Source: Duganella zoogloeoides
Lineage (GTDB): Bacteria > Pseudomonadota > Gammaproteobacteria > Burkholderiales > Burkholderiaceae_D
DNA length: 64,000 nt
Reading direction: 5' to 3'
Assembly (NCBI RefSeq): GCF_034479515.1
Contig: NZ_CP140152.1
Coordinates: forward strand, 3,224,001 to 3,288,000
This document shows positions 34,496-45,841 of the stretch, piece after piece. Numbering within the stretch: position 1 is the stretch's first letter; each line of letters opens with the position of its first letter. A model generated the notes under the pieces. The model had not been told where the DNA came from, did no database searches, and saw nothing but the letters and a program-made list of their open reading frames with translations. The translations under genes and the position numbers were made by a program.

Positions 34496-35890
34496 TTACA
34501 TGAGTCTGGTGATGTCGTTAAATACCGCCAGCACCATCAGGGTCATCAATAAACCGATACCGATGCGTTGGGCGAATTCCGCTACGCGCTCGGACACGGG
34601 ACGCCCGGTTAAAACTTCCAGCGAATAATACAGCAAATGCCCCCCGTCTAGAACGGGAATCGGTAGCAAATTCATTACGCCCAGACTGATACTGATGAAC
34701 GCAATGAAGCTCAAATAACTGGCCACGCCCATGCGTGCGGTCTGGCCGGCATAGTCGGCAATTGTAATCGGACCGGTGACATTCTTGAGTGACGCTTCGC
34801 CGGTCACCATCTTGGCTATCATCTTGAGCGTCATGGTGCAGGTATCCCATACCCGCTCGACCGCCTTGCCCAATGCGCTCAGCGGCCCCGAGGGCACGTT
34901 GATCATATCCGGGCGCAAGGCGACGTAAGCGCTGATCTTACCGACTGTTACAGCTTGCTTACCTGACTTTTCCCCATCCGCGCCCTTGAGCATCTCGGCC
35001 TGCGGCGTCACCGCCAGCGTACGTGGCAGGCCCGCCCGGATGACCTCGACCTGCACGGTCTTGCCGGGCGCGGCGCGGATCAGTTCGATGAAGGCAACGC
35101 CGTCCTGCACCGCCACGCCATCGACGCTTTTCAGCAGATCGCCCACTTGCAGGCCGCCGCGCTCGGCAGCGCCGCCCGGCAGCACCTGCTGCACCACCGG
35201 CGACGGCAACGCCACGCCGATACCGAGATTACCGACGATGTCGCCTTCCAGGTCGAGCGCGGTCATGGTGGCTGCCGGCACGATGGCGTTGACGCGGCCG
35301 TAGCCGGAACGCTCGACCGTGAGGCTGGCTTCCTTCTTGTCCACGGCTGCCTGCATCAGGTTCCAGCGCAGCTCGGACCACGCTGCCACCGGCTCGCCGT
35401 TGACGGCGGTGATGCGGTCGCCGGTGCGCAGGCCGGCCAGGGCGGCGGGTGTGCGGTCGGCATCCTGGCCGGCGGCAGCGCGCACGCTGATCTTGCTGGT
35501 CGGCTCTTCCACGCCATGCATGTACAGGCCGGCAAACAGCACGATGGCAACCAGGAAATTGGCCAGCGGACCGGCAGCCACGATGGCGATGCGCTTCCAG
35601 ACGCTCTGGCGCGTAAATTCGCGCGCCAGGTCCTCTTTCGGAATGCTGGCCAGGTCGCCCTCGCGGGCGTCGAGCATCTTGACGTAGCCGCCCAGCGGCA
35701 AGGCGGACACGGCCCACTCGGTCTGGTCGCGGCCGAAGCGGCGCGACCAGACAACTTTACCCATGCCCACCGAGAAGCGCAGCACCTTGACACCGCACCA
35801 GCGCGCCACCAGGTAGTGGCCCAGCTCATGGATCGTGATCAGCGAGCCGAGGCAGACGGCAAACGCCAGGATGGTGGTGAGAAAATTCAT
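34496..35890 (-). CDS. rseP: Site-2 intramembrane metalloprotease RseP
   Basis: 464 residues from [10 protein letters not shown]. The zinc-binding HELGH is at residues 21-25 in the first membrane helix, with the partner motif [13 protein letters not shown] near the C-terminus. Two PDZ domains lie between ([19 protein letters not shown] and [20 protein letters not shown]). The [14 protein letters not shown] helix is typical. RseP cuts trimmed anti-sigma factors such as RseA in the membrane to release sigma-E; here it could also act on the ZAS-type anti-sigma factor near 11548, which is inference. The start overlaps the dxr stop by ATGA. Confidence 0.97.
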   Translation of the reverse strand: MNFLTTILAFAVCLGSLITIHELGHYLVARWCGVKVLRFSVGMGKVVWSRRFGRDQTEWAVSALPLGGYVKMLDAREGDLASIPKEDLAREFTRQSVWKRIAIVAAGPLANFLVAIVLFAGLYMHGVEEPTSKISVRAAAGQDADRTPAALAGLRTGDRITAVNGEPVAAWSELRWNLMQAAVDKKEASLTVERSGYGRVNAIVPAATMTALDLEGDIVGNLGIGVALPSPVVQQVLPGGAAERGGLQVGDLLKSVDGVAVQDGVAFIELIRAAPGKTVQVEVIRAGLPRTLAVTPQAEMLKGADGEKSGKQAVTVGKISAYVALRPDMINVPSGPLSALGKAVERVWDTCTMTLKMIAKMVTGEASLKNVTGPITIADYAGQTARMGVASYLSFIAFISISLGVMNLLPIPVLDGGHLLYYSLEVLTGRPVSERVAEFAQRIGIGLLMTLMVLAVFNDITRLM

Positions 35891-37080
35891 CGCGCGAGCT
35901 GGCCGATGCAGCGTTCGGCGGCGGCCCGGGCAGCGGCGTCCTGCGCCATGACCGCCTCGATGCTGTCGGCGGCGCCGTGCGGCAATTGCTCCACCACTTG
36001 CGCGATCACGCGGTCGATCTGGCGGAAGCCGATCTGGCGGTCGAGGAAGGCCTGCACCGCCACTTCGTTGGCCGCGTTGAGCAAGGCCGGCGCGGTGCCG
36101 CCGGCGCGCAAGGCGTCGAACGCCAGCGCCAGGCACGGGAAGCGCGCATAGTCGGGACGGTGGAATTGCAGGGTGGCGATCTCGGTGATGTCGAGCTGGG
36201 CCACGCCGGAGGCGATCCGTTCCGGGTACGCCAGCGCATGCGCGATCGGCGTGCGCATGTCCGGGTTGCCCAGCTGGGCCAGCACCGAACCATCGACATA
36301 CGACACCATCGAGTGGATCACCGACTGCGGGTGGATCACGACCTCGATGCGGTCGGCCGGGGCGCCGAACAGCCAGTGCGCCTCAATCACTTCCAGGCCC
36401 TTGTTCATCATGGTGGCCGAATCGACCGAAATCTTGCGGCCCATCGACCAGTTCGGGTGCTTGCAGGCCTGCTCGGGCGTCACGTCTTCCAGTGTCGCTA
36501 CGTCACGCGTGAGGAACGGTCCGCCTGAGGCAGTCAGCAGGATCTTGGCCACGCCGGCACTGGCGTCGCGCACGGCCGGCGTGCGGCCACCGAATTGCGG
36601 CATGGCCTGGAAAATGGCGTTGTGCTCACTGTCGATCGGCAGCAGGATGGCGCCGGACTCGGCCACCGCATCCATGAACAGCTGGCCGGACATGACCAGC
36701 GCTTCCTTGTTGGCCAGCAGAATTTTCTTGCCGGCGCGGGCGGCAGCCAGCGTGGGCGCCAGGCCGGCGGCGCCGACAATCGCGGCCATCACGCTATCGA
36801 CTTCCGGCGCGGACGAGATCGCGCACAGCGCGGCTTCGCCGTATTCGACTTCGGTACCGACGTTGGCGGCACGCAGCAGCGCGGCGAGGCGCCCTGCTGC
36901 CTCGGCGGTGCCGACGACCGCGCGTTGCGGGCGGTGGGCAATACACTGCGCCGCCAGTTCATCGACGCGGCTGTGCGCGGACAAGGCATAAACAGAATAG
37001 CGCTCGGGGTGACGGGCGAGCACGTCCAGCGTGGACACGCCGATCGAACCGGTGGCGCCAAGGATGGTGATGCGTTGCAT
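35887..37080 (-). CDS. dxr: 1-deoxy-D-xylulose-5-phosphate reductoisomerase
   Basis: 397 residues from [14 protein letters not shown]. Second step of the MEP isoprenoid pathway, NADPH-dependent. The NADPH motif is [13 protein letters not shown]. Metal and substrate residues are in [39 protein letters not shown] and EAHWLFG. C-terminal helical domain [19 protein letters not shown]. Length is standard. Overlaps rseP by ATGA downstream and is preceded by cdsA with 11 bp between. A longer open frame upstream is shadow of cdsA. Confidence 0.97.
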   Translation of the reverse strand: MQRITILGATGSIGVSTLDVLARHPERYSVYALSAHSRVDELAAQCIAHRPQRAVVGTAEAAGRLAALLRAANVGTEVEYGEAALCAISSAPEVDSVMAAIVGAAGLAPTLAAARAGKKILLANKEALVMSGQLFMDAVAESGAILLPIDSEHNAIFQAMPQFGGRTPAVRDASAGVAKILLTASGGPFLTRDVATLEDVTPEQACKHPNWSMGRKISVDSATMMNKGLEVIEAHWLFGAPADRIEVVIHPQSVIHSMVSYVDGSVLAQLGNPDMRTPIAHALAYPERIASGVAQLDITEIATLQFHRPDYARFPCLALAFDALRAGGTAPALLNAANEVAVQAFLDRQIGFRQIDRVIAQVVEQLPHGAADSIEAVMAQDAAARAAAERCIGQLAR

Positions 37081-37091
37081 AGGAATTTCTT

Positions 37092-37928
37092 TCAGAGCCA
37101 GGTCGAGAGCAGCGCTGCGATCGGCAGCACGGGAATCAATGCATCGACACGGTCGAGCACGCCGCCATGGCCGGGCAGCAGGTTGCTGCTGTCCTTGATG
37201 GCCGCACGGCGCTTGAGTTGGGATTCGAACAGGTCGCCAATTACTGACGCGGCCACGATCACCAGCAGCGCCAGCATGGTCACGCCCCAACCGAAGCGCG
37301 CCTGCAGGCGCACGGCGAAGGTGTCTTGCAGCCACGGCACGCCGGCGGCGGCCAGGATCGAGATGGTGGCGATGACCAGCACGGCAATGCCGCCGCCGAT
37401 CGCGCCTTCCCACGATTTACCGGGAGAAATGGTGGGCGCCAGCTTGCGCTTGCCGAATGCCTTGCCGGAGAAGTAGGCGCCGATATCGGCAATCCACACC
37501 AGCACCAGCACCGACAGCAGGTACACGGGCGAGCGCAGGTACAAACCGACGATGGCAAAGAAGCAGACGAACACGGCAAAACCGAAGGTCAGCGCCATCG
37601 ACCAGTTGGCGGCGGTGCCCAGCTGCGGCAGGCCCAGGCCCAGCGACGGTGCATAGCGGATCAGCCACAGCAGCGAGGCAATCGCGTACAGCGCGGTGGC
37701 GGAACCCGGCTGCGCCTTGTACATCAAGCCCACGAACAGCAGCGCGCCGACGATGCCGGCAATCCTGGCCGGGCCGTCTTTCAGGCCGAACATGCGTGCA
37801 CCTTCCCACACGGCGGCGCCGAGGAACAGCGTGACGATCACGGCAAAGGCCGGGAAATACTGGAAGAACAGGACTGGCAGCAACACCGCCAGCAAGACCA
37901 GAGCGGTAATAATCCGTGTTTTCAGCAT
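37092..37928 (-). CDS. cdsA: Phosphatidate cytidylyltransferase
   Basis: 278 residues from [10 protein letters not shown], overlapping the uppS stop by ATGA. It makes CDP-diacylglycerol from phosphatidic acid and CTP at the inner membrane. About eight hydrophobic helices. The family signature near the C-terminus is present: [20 protein letters not shown] then [29 protein letters not shown] is the second conserved segment. Complete; the reading frame extends upstream only as shadow of uppS. Confidence 0.96.
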   Translation of the reverse strand: MLKTRIITALVLLAVLLPVLFFQYFPAFAVIVTLFLGAAVWEGARMFGLKDGPARIAGIVGALLFVGLMYKAQPGSATALYAIASLLWLIRYAPSLGLGLPQLGTAANWSMALTFGFAVFVCFFAIVGLYLRSPVYLLSVLVLVWIADIGAYFSGKAFGKRKLAPTISPGKSWEGAIGGGIAVLVIATISILAAAGVPWLQDTFAVRLQARFGWGVTMLALLVIVAASVIGDLFESQLKRRAAIKDSSNLLPGHGGVLDRVDALIPVLPIAALLSTWL

Positions 37929-38680
37929 CAGTTTTTCTTTTCTGCCAGTTGCGCGCCGGTGCGGCCGAAACGGCGTTCGCGGTGCTGGTAGGAGGCGATG
38001 GCCTCGTCGAGGCGCTCGATCGAAAAATCGGGCCAGTAGGTGTCGGTGAAGAACAGCTCGGTGTACGCGAGCTGCCACAACAGGAAATTGGAAATGCGCT
38101 GCTCGCCGCCGGTGCGGATGAACAGGTCCGGCTCGGGCGCGTACGCCATGGCCAGGTGTGGCGCCAGTTGTTCCTCGGAGAAGTCGGTGGCGCCGGGATG
38201 GGCCGCGACCATCTTGCCGACAGCCTGCATGATATCCCAGCGCCCGCCGTAATTGGCGCAGATGGTGACGGTCAGGCTGGTGTTGTTGGCGGTCTTGCGC
38301 TCGGCGTTGGCGATCATGGTGCGCAGCTTCTCGTCGAAGCGGGACAGATCGCCGACCACGCGCAGGCGGATGTTATTGGCGTGCATCTTGGACACTTCGC
38401 GCTCGAGCGCGGTCATGAACAAGCGCATCAGGAGGGACACTTCCTCTTCCGGGCGGCGCCAGTTCTCGGAACTGAAGGCAAACAGGGTCAGGTATTCAAT
38501 GCCGCGGTTGATGCAGGCCTCGACCACGGTGCGTACCGCTTCGACGCCCTTGACGTGACCGGCTACGCGCGGCAAAAAGCGCTTGGTGGCCCAGCGGCCG
38601 TTACCGTCCATGATCATGGCGACATGGCGCGGCACCTGTGGCGCGTCCGGAACCTCGGTAGTCGAACTCGTATATTTCAT
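37928..38680 (-). CDS. uppS: Undecaprenyl (isoprenyl) diphosphate synthase
   Basis: 250 residues from [10 protein letters not shown]. It condenses isopentenyl diphosphate onto farnesyl diphosphate to give the C55 carrier lipid for peptidoglycan and O-antigen. Signature motifs: [15 protein letters not shown] with the catalytic Asp, [31 protein letters not shown] and [34 protein letters not shown]. Coupled to cdsA by overlapping start and stop. Spacing to frr is 119 bp, so it may have an additional promoter there. Confidence 0.97.
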   Translation of the reverse strand: MKYTSSTTEVPDAPQVPRHVAMIMDGNGRWATKRFLPRVAGHVKGVEAVRTVVEACINRGIEYLTLFAFSSENWRRPEEEVSLLMRLFMTALEREVSKMHANNIRLRVVGDLSRFDEKLRTMIANAERKTANNTSLTVTICANYGGRWDIMQAVGKMVAAHPGATDFSEEQLAPHLAMAYAPEPDLFIRTGGEQRISNFLLWQLAYTELFFTDTYWPDFSIERLDEAIASYQHRERRFGRTGAQLAEKKN

Positions 38681-38799
38681 GAAAGCTTTGCTGCCAAAGG
38701 ATAAAGTATTGCAGGTGGAACGGAAAAAGACAAGACGCCAGCACCAACTTGCCATGCGCGCGCATGACAAGCTGGTTGCTGGCGCCTCGGCCCGAGGGC

Positions 38800-39360
38800 T
38801 TAAACCGTCAGAACTTCTTTTTCCTTCTCCGCCACCATCTTGTCGATGTCGGCGATGAACTTGTCGGTCAGTTTCTGGACTTCATCGACGGCACGACGCT
38901 CGTCATCTTCCGAGATGGTTTTGTCCTTGACCAGCTTTTTCAGCGATTCGTTACCGTCGCGGCGGATATTGCGCACGGCAATTTTCGCGTCTTCGGCTTC
39001 ACTCTTGCACAGCTTGACCATTTCCTTGCGGCGTTCTTCGGTCAAGGCCGGGGTCGGCACACGGATGATGTCGCCCTGCGCCGACGGGTTCAGGCCCAGG
39101 TCGGCATCGCGGATGGCTTTTTCAATCGTCGATGCCATGCGCTTTTCGAACGGCTGCACGCCGATGGTGCGGGCATCGATCAGGTTGATGCCAGCGACCT
39201 GCGACAGCGCGGTCGGTGCACCATAGTACTCGACCATGACATGGTCGAGAATGCCGGTGTGGGCGCGGCCGGTGCGGACCTTGGCCAGGTCGGCGCGCAG
39301 GGTTTCCAGCGATTTGGTCATGCGCTCTTGCGCATTCTTTTTAACGTCAGCTACGGACAT
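38800..39360 (-). CDS. frr: Ribosome recycling factor
   Basis: 186 residues, exact family length. It splits post-termination ribosomes with EF-G. N-terminus [20 protein letters not shown], then [20 protein letters not shown] and PLSQVAGI-like [14 protein letters not shown]. The second half contains the long helices [20 protein letters not shown] and [27 protein letters not shown] lies just upstream of the ATG (minus strand). In the conserved rpsB-tsf-pyrH-frr order, 32 bp after pyrH. Confidence 0.97.
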   Translation of the reverse strand: MSVADVKKNAQERMTKSLETLRADLAKVRTGRAHTGILDHVMVEYYGAPTALSQVAGINLIDARTIGVQPFEKRMASTIEKAIRDADLGLNPSAQGDIIRVPTPALTEERRKEMVKLCKSEAEDAKIAVRNIRRDGNESLKKLVKDKTISEDDERRAVDEVQKLTDKFIADIDKMVAEKEKEVLTV

Positions 39361-39392
39361 TGCTGCTCTCCTGTATACGGATGATGTAAATC

Positions 39393-40109
39393 TTAAACGT
39401 GAACCAGTGTACCCTCATCCTCGCCCATGATCACGCGCATCAGCGCGCCGGGCTTGGTGATCGAGAACACCTTGATCGGCAGCTTCTGGTCGCGGCACAG
39501 CGCAAAGGCGGTGGCGTCCATCACTTGCAGATTGCTGGCAATCGCTTCGTCAAAGCTGATCTTGTGGTACAGCGTGGCGTTCGGGTCTTTCTTCGGATCG
39601 GCAGTGTACACGCCATCGACCTTGGTTGCCTTGAGCACGATTTCAGCGCTCATTTCCGCACCGCGCAGTGCTGCGGCAGTGTCGGTGGTGAAGAACGGGT
39701 TACCGGTGCCGGCGGCGAACACGACCACTTTACCTTCTTCCAGGTATTGCAGCGCTTTCGGGCGCACATACGGCTCGACCACTTGCTCGATGCCGATGGC
39801 CGACATCACGCGGGCGGTGATGCCGACATGGCGCATGGCGTCAGCCAGGGCCAGGGCGTTCATGACGGTGGCCAGCATGCCCATGTAGTCGGCAGTGGCG
39901 CGGTCCATGCCCTGGGCGCCAGGCGCGACGCCACGGAAGATGTTGCCGCCGCCAATGACGATCGCCAGTTCCACGCCCAGTTTCGCGACCTCGGCCACGT
40001 CAGCCACCATCCGCTCGATGGTGCTGCGGTTGATGCCGTACGGGTCGTCGCCCATCAGCGCTTCGCCGGACAGTTTGAGGAGGACACGCTTGTAGGCTGG
40101 TTTGGACAT
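39393..40109 (-). CDS. pyrH: UMP kinase
   Basis: 238 residues. It phosphorylates UMP to UDP; hexameric in characterised homologues, with GTP activation and UTP inhibition. Conserved parts: [18 protein letters not shown] at the N-terminus, [54 protein letters not shown] and [15 protein letters not shown], ending with GTLVHV. Located between tsf and frr as in most proteobacteria. Separate from tsf by 156 bp holding a terminator, so it probably has its own promoter. Confidence 0.97.
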   Translation of the reverse strand: MSKPAYKRVLLKLSGEALMGDDPYGINRSTIERMVADVAEVAKLGVELAIVIGGGNIFRGVAPGAQGMDRATADYMGMLATVMNALALADAMRHVGITARVMSAIGIEQVVEPYVRPKALQYLEEGKVVVFAAGTGNPFFTTDTAAALRGAEMSAEIVLKATKVDGVYTADPKKDPNATLYHKISFDEAIASNLQVMDATAFALCRDQKLPIKVFSITKPGALMRVIMGEDEGTLVHV

Positions 40110-40221
40110 GAGACGGGGCTCCTAAATATGGTGGGTTGAAGGGCTGCCGGCGCCTATCATACCTTGAGACGACGGCGGCAGCGCGACTGTTACAGTAAAA
40201 ACAATATTACGTGATCAGGCT

Positions 40222-40248
40222 AAAAAAACGGGCCTCGCGGCCCGTTTT
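40222..40248. terminator. Intrinsic terminator after tsf
   Basis: AAACGGGCC-TCGC-GGCCCGTTTT is a perfect GC stem with A and T tracts on both sides, so it would work in either direction. It lies 17 bp past the tsf stop (minus strand). Confidence 0.88.
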
Positions 40249-40265
40249 CTAGTCTTGCCCGGAGA

Positions 40266-41177
40266 TTAACCCTGGCTGGCGGCCATTTGAGCGGCCACTT
40301 CTGCTGCGAAGTCGTCAACCTTCTTCTCGATGCCCTCGCCCACCACGTACATGGTGAACGATTTGACCGTGGTTGCTTTTTCTTTCAGCATCTGCTCGAT
40401 CGATTGCTTGTCGTTTTTCACGAAAGCCTGGTTCAGCAGCGATACTTCTTTCAGGTACTTCTGTACCGAGCCTTCCAGGCGCTTGGCGACGATGTCGGCA
40501 GGCTGCACTGGCTTGCCGGCAGCAACTGCTGCGGCTGCATCTTCGTCGGCTTTCAGTTTTGCAACCGAACGCTCTTTTTCGATCAGCTCAGCTGGAACGT
40601 TGTCCGACGACAGCGCCACTGGCTTCATCGCGGCGATGTGCATGGCAACGTCTTTACCGACTTGTTCGTCGGCGCCGTCGAACTCGACGATCACGCCGAT
40701 GCGTGCGCCGTGCAGGTACGAAGCCAGCTTGGCGGTGGTTTCAAAACGCTGGAAGCGGCGGATCGACATGTTTTCGCCGATTTTACCGATCAGGGCAGCG
40801 CGCACTTCGTCCAGGGTCTGGCCGTTGCCAGCTGGCAGAGCCAGCAGGGCAGCGACGTCGGCCGGGTTGTGTTCGGCAACCAGCTTGGCAGCGTTGGCAG
40901 CCAGGGCCAGGAAGTCGTCGTTTTTCGCAACGAAGTCGGTTTCCGAGTTCACTTCGACCAGGGCGCCTACGCCGCCGTCGATGAAGCTCGCTACCACGCC
41001 TTCGGCGGTCACGCGCGACGATGCTTTCGATGCCTTGCCGCCCAGCTTGACGCGCAGGATTTCTTCAGCACGACCCATGTCGCCTTCGGCTTCGGTCAGT
41101 GCTTTTTTGCATTCCATCATTGGCGCGTCGGTTTTCGCGCGCAGTTCGCCTACCATTGCTGCAGTAATCGCTGCCAT
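40266..41177 (-). CDS. tsf: Translation elongation factor Ts
   Basis: 303 residues. Guanine-nucleotide exchange factor for EF-Tu. N-terminal UBA-like part with [20 protein letters not shown], where the canonical TGAGMMDC is altered, then the core repeats ([16 protein letters not shown] near residue 76, [13 protein letters not shown] near 180) and [24 protein letters not shown] C-terminal core. Length and order are normal. The TDFV motif inserts into EF-Tu in known structures. Downstream of rpsB with an intervening hairpin, as in other proteobacteria. Confidence 0.97.
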   Translation of the reverse strand: MAAITAAMVGELRAKTDAPMMECKKALTEAEGDMGRAEEILRVKLGGKASKASSRVTAEGVVASFIDGGVGALVEVNSETDFVAKNDDFLALAANAAKLVAEHNPADVAALLALPAGNGQTLDEVRAALIGKIGENMSIRRFQRFETTAKLASYLHGARIGVIVEFDGADEQVGKDVAMHIAAMKPVALSSDNVPAELIEKERSVAKLKADEDAAAAVAAGKPVQPADIVAKRLEGSVQKYLKEVSLLNQAFVKNDKQSIEQMLKEKATTVKSFTMYVVGEGIEKKVDDFAAEVAAQMAASQG

Positions 41178-41246
41178 GTGTTTTCTCCTGTTGTTCGGTA
41201 TTCGGGGGGGGATGGGGAACCAATCTGGCTCTAACCCATTGATGTT

Positions 41247-41283
41247 AAAAAAAAGGGGGAGCTGGTGGCCACCCCTTTTTTCC
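41247..41283 (-). terminator. Hairpin between rpsB and tsf (attenuating terminator)
   Basis: On the minus strand AAAAAAGGGG pairs with CCCCTTTTTT around a GGTGGCCACC loop-stem. Followed by T-rich sequence, so it can act as a partial terminator that sets the rpsB:tsf ratio. Confidence 0.7.
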
Positions 41284-41307
41284 TTAGCAGACCGTTAGGC
41301 CGACTAA

Positions 41308-42057
41308 TTAAGCTTGCTCGACTTCGACGAATTCGTCGCCGGCGGCGGCTTTAACCATTTCAACTACTTCGTTACCGGCAGCAGCACGGCCTTCCAGGAT
41401 GGCATCGGCTACACCACGTGCGTACAGGGTGATTGCTTTCGACGAGTCATCGTTACCTGGAATGACGAACTTCACGCCTTCTGGCGAGTGGTTGGTATCG
41501 ACCACGCCGATCACTGGAATGCCCAGTTTTGCGGCTTCGGTGATGGCGCCTTTATGGTAGCCGACGTCAACGACGAAGATTGCGTCAGGAACGCCGCCCA
41601 TGTCCTTGATGCCACCGATTGCTTTTTGCAGCTTGACGATTTCGCGTTGGAACATCAGCGCTTCTTTTTTCGACAGCTTCTCAACCGAACCGTCTTCAAC
41701 CTGGGCTTCCATGTCTTTCAGACGCTTGATCGAGGTTTTGATGGTTTTGAAGTTGGTCAGCATGCCGCCGAGCCAGCGCTGGTCAACGAAAGGAACGCCT
41801 GCGCGTGCAGCTTCAGCAGCGATGATGTCGCGTGCTTGACGCTTGGTGCCGACCATCAGGATGGTGCCACGGCTTGCAGCTACTTGCTTAACATGCTTCA
41901 TCGCTTCTTGATACATACCCATCGTCTTTTCCAAGTTGATGATATGGATCTTGTTGCGGTGACCGAAGATGAACGGAGCCATCTTTGGGTTCCAGAAACG
42001 GGTTTGGTGACCGAAGTGGACACCGGCTTCCAGCATTTCGCGCATAGTTACGGACAT
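41308..42057 (-). CDS. rpsB: 30S ribosomal protein S2
   Basis: 249 residues. N-terminus [20 protein letters not shown] with [20 protein letters not shown] is the classic S2 signature. [38 protein letters not shown] and the second signature [20 protein letters not shown] follow. A C-terminal extension of acidic character ([13 protein letters not shown]). It binds the 30S neck region with S1. Preceded by a promoter at 42199-42228 and a 135-nt leader that may mediate autogenous control. Confidence 0.98.
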   Translation of the reverse strand: MSVTMREMLEAGVHFGHQTRFWNPKMAPFIFGHRNKIHIINLEKTMGMYQEAMKHVKQVAASRGTILMVGTKRQARDIIAAEAARAGVPFVDQRWLGGMLTNFKTIKTSIKRLKDMEAQVEDGSVEKLSKKEALMFQREIVKLQKAIGGIKDMGGVPDAIFVVDVGYHKGAITEAAKLGIPVIGVVDTNHSPEGVKFVIPGNDDSSKAITLYARGVADAILEGRAAAGNEVVEMVKAAAGDEFVEVEQA

Positions 42058-42192
42058 TTTTTAACTCCAGGGTTGGGTCTGGAATCCGACCAGTGACCCG
42101 GTTGTTACGCCAGGCACCCTTGTCGATCGGATTCGAGTTTATTAACAAAAATAGTGATTTTTACTGCGTTACCTGAATGAGAATTCAGGCAA
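42058..42192 (-). promoter_or_regulatory. rpsB 5' leader, possible S2 autoregulatory element
   Basis: About 135 nt between the inferred transcription start and the rpsB ATG. It contains a stem CCTGAA-TTCTCA-TTCAGG near 42172-42189, an A/T-rich linker, and a GGGTT..CTGG/CCAG..AACCC pairing just before the start codon (42066-42100). Ribosomal S2 leaders are known in other bacteria; that this one binds S2 is inference. Confidence 0.4.
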
Positions 42193-42198
42193 CCCGGG

Positions 42199-42228
42199 AT
42201 TTTACACCAAATGCCGCCCGACTGGCAA
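42199..42228 (-). promoter_or_regulatory. Sigma-70-type promoter of rpsB
   Basis: Minus strand TTGCCA (42223-42228), an 18-bp spacer and TAAAAT (42199-42204). Both hexamers are close to consensus and the position suits rpsB. Confidence 0.65.
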
Positions 42229-42370
42229 GCGCGGCCACTGCAGAAGACCCGGACCGTGCCAACTTGGTGCGCACGCCACGCCACCTCGGTCACGCTGGTG
42301 CACGCCGTGCACAACGGCAACATTATTTGCACCAAATTGTTGCATGGCACACATGGGCATAGCGGTCGTT

Positions 42371-42376
42371 TATAAT
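42371..42376 (+). promoter_or_regulatory. Possible -10 element of map
   Basis: TATAAT, a perfect -10 hexamer, 40 bp before the map ATG. TTGCAT at 42340 is too far (25 bp) to be its -35, so the promoter may depend on an activator or on upstream contacts. Confidence 0.4.
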
Positions 42377-42416
42377 CCTCACATTAAGCTCTTACATTGC
42401 AGATTGCGATTCTTTT

Positions 42417-43229
42417 ATGTCCATTTCCATTAAAACCGCCGAAGATATCGAAGGCATGCGCATCGCCGGCCGCCTCGGCTCCGAAGTACTTGACTACATC
42501 ACCCCGTTCGTCAAGGCTGGCGTCACCACCGGCGAACTCGATCGCCTGTGCCACGAGTACATGACCAATGTCCAGGGCACCATTCCCGCACCGCTCAACT
42601 ACAGCCCACCTGGCTACACGCCCTACCCCAAGGCCATCTGCACGTCCGTCAATGACGTGATTTGCCACGGCATCCCGGGCGACAAGGTGCTCAAGAGCGG
42701 CGATTCGGTCAACCTCGACATCACCGTCATCAAGGACGGCTACCACGGCGACAACAGCCGCATGTTCCTGATCGGCGAACCGTCGATCATGACCAAGCGC
42801 TTATCGGAGATCACCTACGAATGCATGTGGCTCGGCATCGCGCAAGTGAAACCGGGCGCGCACCTGGGCGACATCGGCCACGCCATCCAGCAGCACGCGG
42901 AAAAAGCGGGCTACAGCGTGGTGCGCGAGTTCTGCGGCCACGGCATCGGCAAGGTGTTCCACGAAGAGCCGCAGGTGCTCCACTACGGCAAACCGGGCAC
43001 GCTCGATGAACTGCAACCCGGCATGATCTTCACCATCGAGCCGATGATCAACGCCGGCAAGCGCGAGATCCGCGAAATGGGCGACGGCTGGACCATCAAG
43101 ACCAAGGACCGCAGCCTGTCGGCGCAATGGGAACACATGATCCTGGTGACCGAGACCGGTTACGAAGTACTGACCCTGTCCGCCGGCAGCCCGCCGCCGC
43201 CAGCCTTCATCACCAACGCCGCCAAGTAA
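42417..43229 (+). CDS. map: Methionine aminopeptidase, type I
   Basis: 270 residues. It removes the initiator Met from nascent proteins and uses two divalent metals. The five ligands are visible: Asp in [16 protein letters not shown] (two Asp), His in [13 protein letters not shown], Glu in [12 protein letters not shown] and Glu in [11 protein letters not shown]. Preceding conserved segment [15 protein letters not shown]. Divergent from rpsB, a very common arrangement. The glnD start follows the stop by 8 bp, indicating one transcript. Confidence 0.97.
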   Translation: MSISIKTAEDIEGMRIAGRLGSEVLDYITPFVKAGVTTGELDRLCHEYMTNVQGTIPAPLNYSPPGYTPYPKAICTSVNDVICHGIPGDKVLKSGDSVNLDITVIKDGYHGDNSRMFLIGEPSIMTKRLSEITYECMWLGIAQVKPGAHLGDIGHAIQQHAEKAGYSVVREFCGHGIGKVFHEEPQVLHYGKPGTLDELQPGMIFTIEPMINAGKREIREMGDGWTIKTKDRSLSAQWEHMILVTETGYEVLTLSAGSPPPPAFITNAAK

Positions 43230-43237
43230 TCCACTCC

Positions 43238-45805
43238 ATGGACAAGGAAATCCGCGAACAACTGAAACGCCAGCTGAAGGCCGAACGCCAGGTCATCATC
43301 GGCACCTTCCGCACCGACGGCATGCCGGAGAAGCTGCTGCGCAGCCTGCGCCAGAGCGTCGATGCGGTGCTCACGGCCGCCTGGCACCACGCGCGCCTGC
43401 CCGCCAACACGGCGCTCGTCGGCGTGGGCGGCTACGGCCGTGGCGAGTTGTTCCCGTATTCCGATGTCGACCTCTTGATCCTGCTGGAAGTGGCGCCGGA
43501 CGCCGAAACCACCGAAAAGCTCGAAGGACTGGTGCAGCTGCTGTGGGACCTGGGGCTGGAAATCGGCAGCAGCATCCGCACCGTCGATGAATGCCTGACC
43601 GAGTCGAAGGCCGACATCACCGTGCAAACCAGCCTGCTCGAAGCGCGCCTGATCTGCGGCGACGAACCGCTGTTCGAACAGCTGCAGGCGCGCTACGACG
43701 AGGCCATGGACCCGCAGGCCTTCTTCCAGGCCAAACTGCTGGAAATGCGCCAGCGCCATGCCAAGTACGAAGACACGGCCTTCAGCCTGGAGCCGAACTG
43801 CAAGGAAAGCCCGGGCGGCCTGCGCGATTTGCAGGTGATCCTGTGGCTGGTAAAAGCGGCCGGCCTGGCCAACTCGTGGCGCACGCTGGCCACCAGCGGC
43901 CTGATCACCCAGGCCGAAGCCAAGGGGCTGATGGAAAAGGAGCGCGCCTTCAAGGACATCCGCGTGCGCCTGCACCTGCATGCGGGCCGGCGCGAAGACC
44001 GCCTGGTGTTCGACGTGCAGACGGCGATCGCCGAATCGCTGGGCCTGGAGAATACCGGTTCGGGCGTGGAGATGCGCCGCGCCAGCGAATACCTGATGCA
44101 GCGCTACTACTGGGCCGCCAAGGCGGTCACGCAGCTCAATACCATCCTGCTGCAAAACATCGAGGAGCGGCTGTTCCCGCGCGAAGAGCACGCGGTGCAG
44201 ATCAACGCCCGCTTCAACGACGTCAATGGCCTGATCGACATGCGCGACGACGACACGTTCACGCAAACGCCGTCGGCCATCCTCGAGATTTTCCTGCTCA
44301 TGACCGAGCGCCCGTCGCTCAAGGGCATGACCTCGCGCACCATGCGCGCGCTGTGGAACGAGCGCTTCCTGATCGACACCGCCTTCCGCGCCGATCCGGC
44401 CAACCGCGCGCTGTTCCTGCGCATCCTGCAGGCGCCCAAGGGCATCATCCATGCGCTGCGGCGCATGAACGACCTGTCGATCCTGGGCCGCTACCTGCCC
44501 AACTTCCGCAAGATCGTCGGCCAGATGCAGCACGACCTGTTCCACGTGTATACCGTGGACCAGCACATCCTGATGGTGGTGCGTAACATGCGCCGCTTCT
44601 CGATGGCCGAACACGCGCACGAATACCCGTTCTGCAGCCAGCTGATGGCCAACTTCGGCCAGCCCTGGCTGCTGTACCTGGGCGCGCTGTTCCACGACAT
44701 CGCCAAGGGCCGGGGCGGCGACCATTCCACGCTCGGGCGCGTCGATGCCGAGCAGTTCTGCCGCGACCATGGCATGAGCGACGCCGACACCGAGCTGGTA
44801 TCGTTCCTGGTCGAACACCACCTCGACATGTCGCAGGTGGCGCAAAAGCAGGACCTGTCCGACCCCGACGTGATTGCCGCCTTTGCCCGCAAGGTGGGCG
44901 ATGAGCGCCACCTCACCGCCCTGTACCTGCTGACGGTGGCCGACATCCGCGGCACCAGCCCCAAGGTGTGGAACGCCTGGAAGGCCAAGCTGCTCGAAGA
45001 CCTGTACCGCGTGACCCTGCGCGTGTTGGGCGGCCAGCCGCACAGCGCCGACCACGAACTGCAAAACCGCCAGCAGGAGGCGCTGGCCACGCTGCGTCTG
45101 TACGGCCTGGCGCCGGACGCCCACATGGCGTTCTGGAAGCAGCTCGACGTCGCGTACTTCCTGCGCCACGACGCTTCCGACATCGCCTGGCAAACGCGCG
45201 CCTTGTACGACCGCTTTAACAGCGAGCAGCCGGTGGTCAAGTGCCGCCTGGCGCCAATCGGCGAAGGCTTGCAGATCGCCGTGTACCTGCGCGACCAGCC
45301 CGACCTGTTCGCGCGCATCTGTTCGTACTTCGACCGCAAGAATTTCAGTATCCTCGACGCCAAGATCCACACCACGCGCCACGGCTACGCGCTCGACACC
45401 TTCCTGGTCACCGAGCAGAATTTCGCCAAGAGCTACCGCGACATCATCAACCTGATCGAGCACGAACTGTGCGGCGCCCTCACCCACCCCGAGCCGCTGT
45501 CGTCACCATCGAAGGGCCGGCTGTCGCGCCTGTCGCGCACGTTCCCGATGCAGCCCACGGTGGACCTGCGCCCGGACGAGCGCGGCCAGTACTACCTGCT
45601 GTCGATCGCCGCCAACGACCGTACCGGCTTGCTGTACGCGATCGCCAACGTGCTGGCCAAGTACCGCCTCAACCTGCACACCGCCAAGGTGATGACCCTG
45701 GGCGAACGCGTGGAAGACGTGTTCCTGATCGACGGCGCCGCGCTGGGCAACCCGCGCAACCAGCTGCAACTGGAAACCGACCTGCTCGACGCCATGAAGG
45801 TCTAG
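43238..45805 (+). CDS. glnD: PII uridylyltransferase / uridylyl-removing enzyme
   Basis: 855 residues from [11 protein letters not shown]. It senses glutamine and adds or removes UMP on PII proteins to control nitrogen metabolism. Domains: nucleotidyltransferase ([20 protein letters not shown] near 65-85), an uridylyltransferase-associated region ([19 protein letters not shown]), the HD domain ([17 protein letters not shown] near 487-503), and two C-terminal ACT domains that bind glutamine ([20 protein letters not shown] and [20 protein letters not shown]). Length matches the family. An upstream extension in the same frame is map shadow. Confidence 0.97.
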   Translation: MDKEIREQLKRQLKAERQVIIGTFRTDGMPEKLLRSLRQSVDAVLTAAWHHARLPANTALVGVGGYGRGELFPYSDVDLLILLEVAPDAETTEKLEGLVQLLWDLGLEIGSSIRTVDECLTESKADITVQTSLLEARLICGDEPLFEQLQARYDEAMDPQAFFQAKLLEMRQRHAKYEDTAFSLEPNCKESPGGLRDLQVILWLVKAAGLANSWRTLATSGLITQAEAKGLMEKERAFKDIRVRLHLHAGRREDRLVFDVQTAIAESLGLENTGSGVEMRRASEYLMQRYYWAAKAVTQLNTILLQNIEERLFPREEHAVQINARFNDVNGLIDMRDDDTFTQTPSAILEIFLLMTERPSLKGMTSRTMRALWNERFLIDTAFRADPANRALFLRILQAPKGIIHALRRMNDLSILGRYLPNFRKIVGQMQHDLFHVYTVDQHILMVVRNMRRFSMAEHAHEYPFCSQLMANFGQPWLLYLGALFHDIAKGRGGDHSTLGRVDAEQFCRDHGMSDADTELVSFLVEHHLDMSQVAQKQDLSDPDVIAAFARKVGDERHLTALYLLTVADIRGTSPKVWNAWKAKLLEDLYRVTLRVLGGQPHSADHELQNRQQEALATLRLYGLAPDAHMAFWKQLDVAYFLRHDASDIAWQTRALYDRFNSEQPVVKCRLAPIGEGLQIAVYLRDQPDLFARICSYFDRKNFSILDAKIHTTRHGYALDTFLVTEQNFAKSYRDIINLIEHELCGALTHPEPLSSPSKGRLSRLSRTFPMQPTVDLRPDERGQYYLLSIAANDRTGLLYAIANVLAKYRLNLHTAKVMTLGERVEDVFLIDGAALGNPRNQLQLETDLLDAMKV

Positions 45806-45841
45806 CGCGCGGGTCGTCAACTCTCACTATAAAGAAGCATC

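Noticed and set aside
42340..42345. TTGCAT as the -35 of the map promoter
   Set aside because: The distance to TATAAT is 25 bp, too long for sigma-70.
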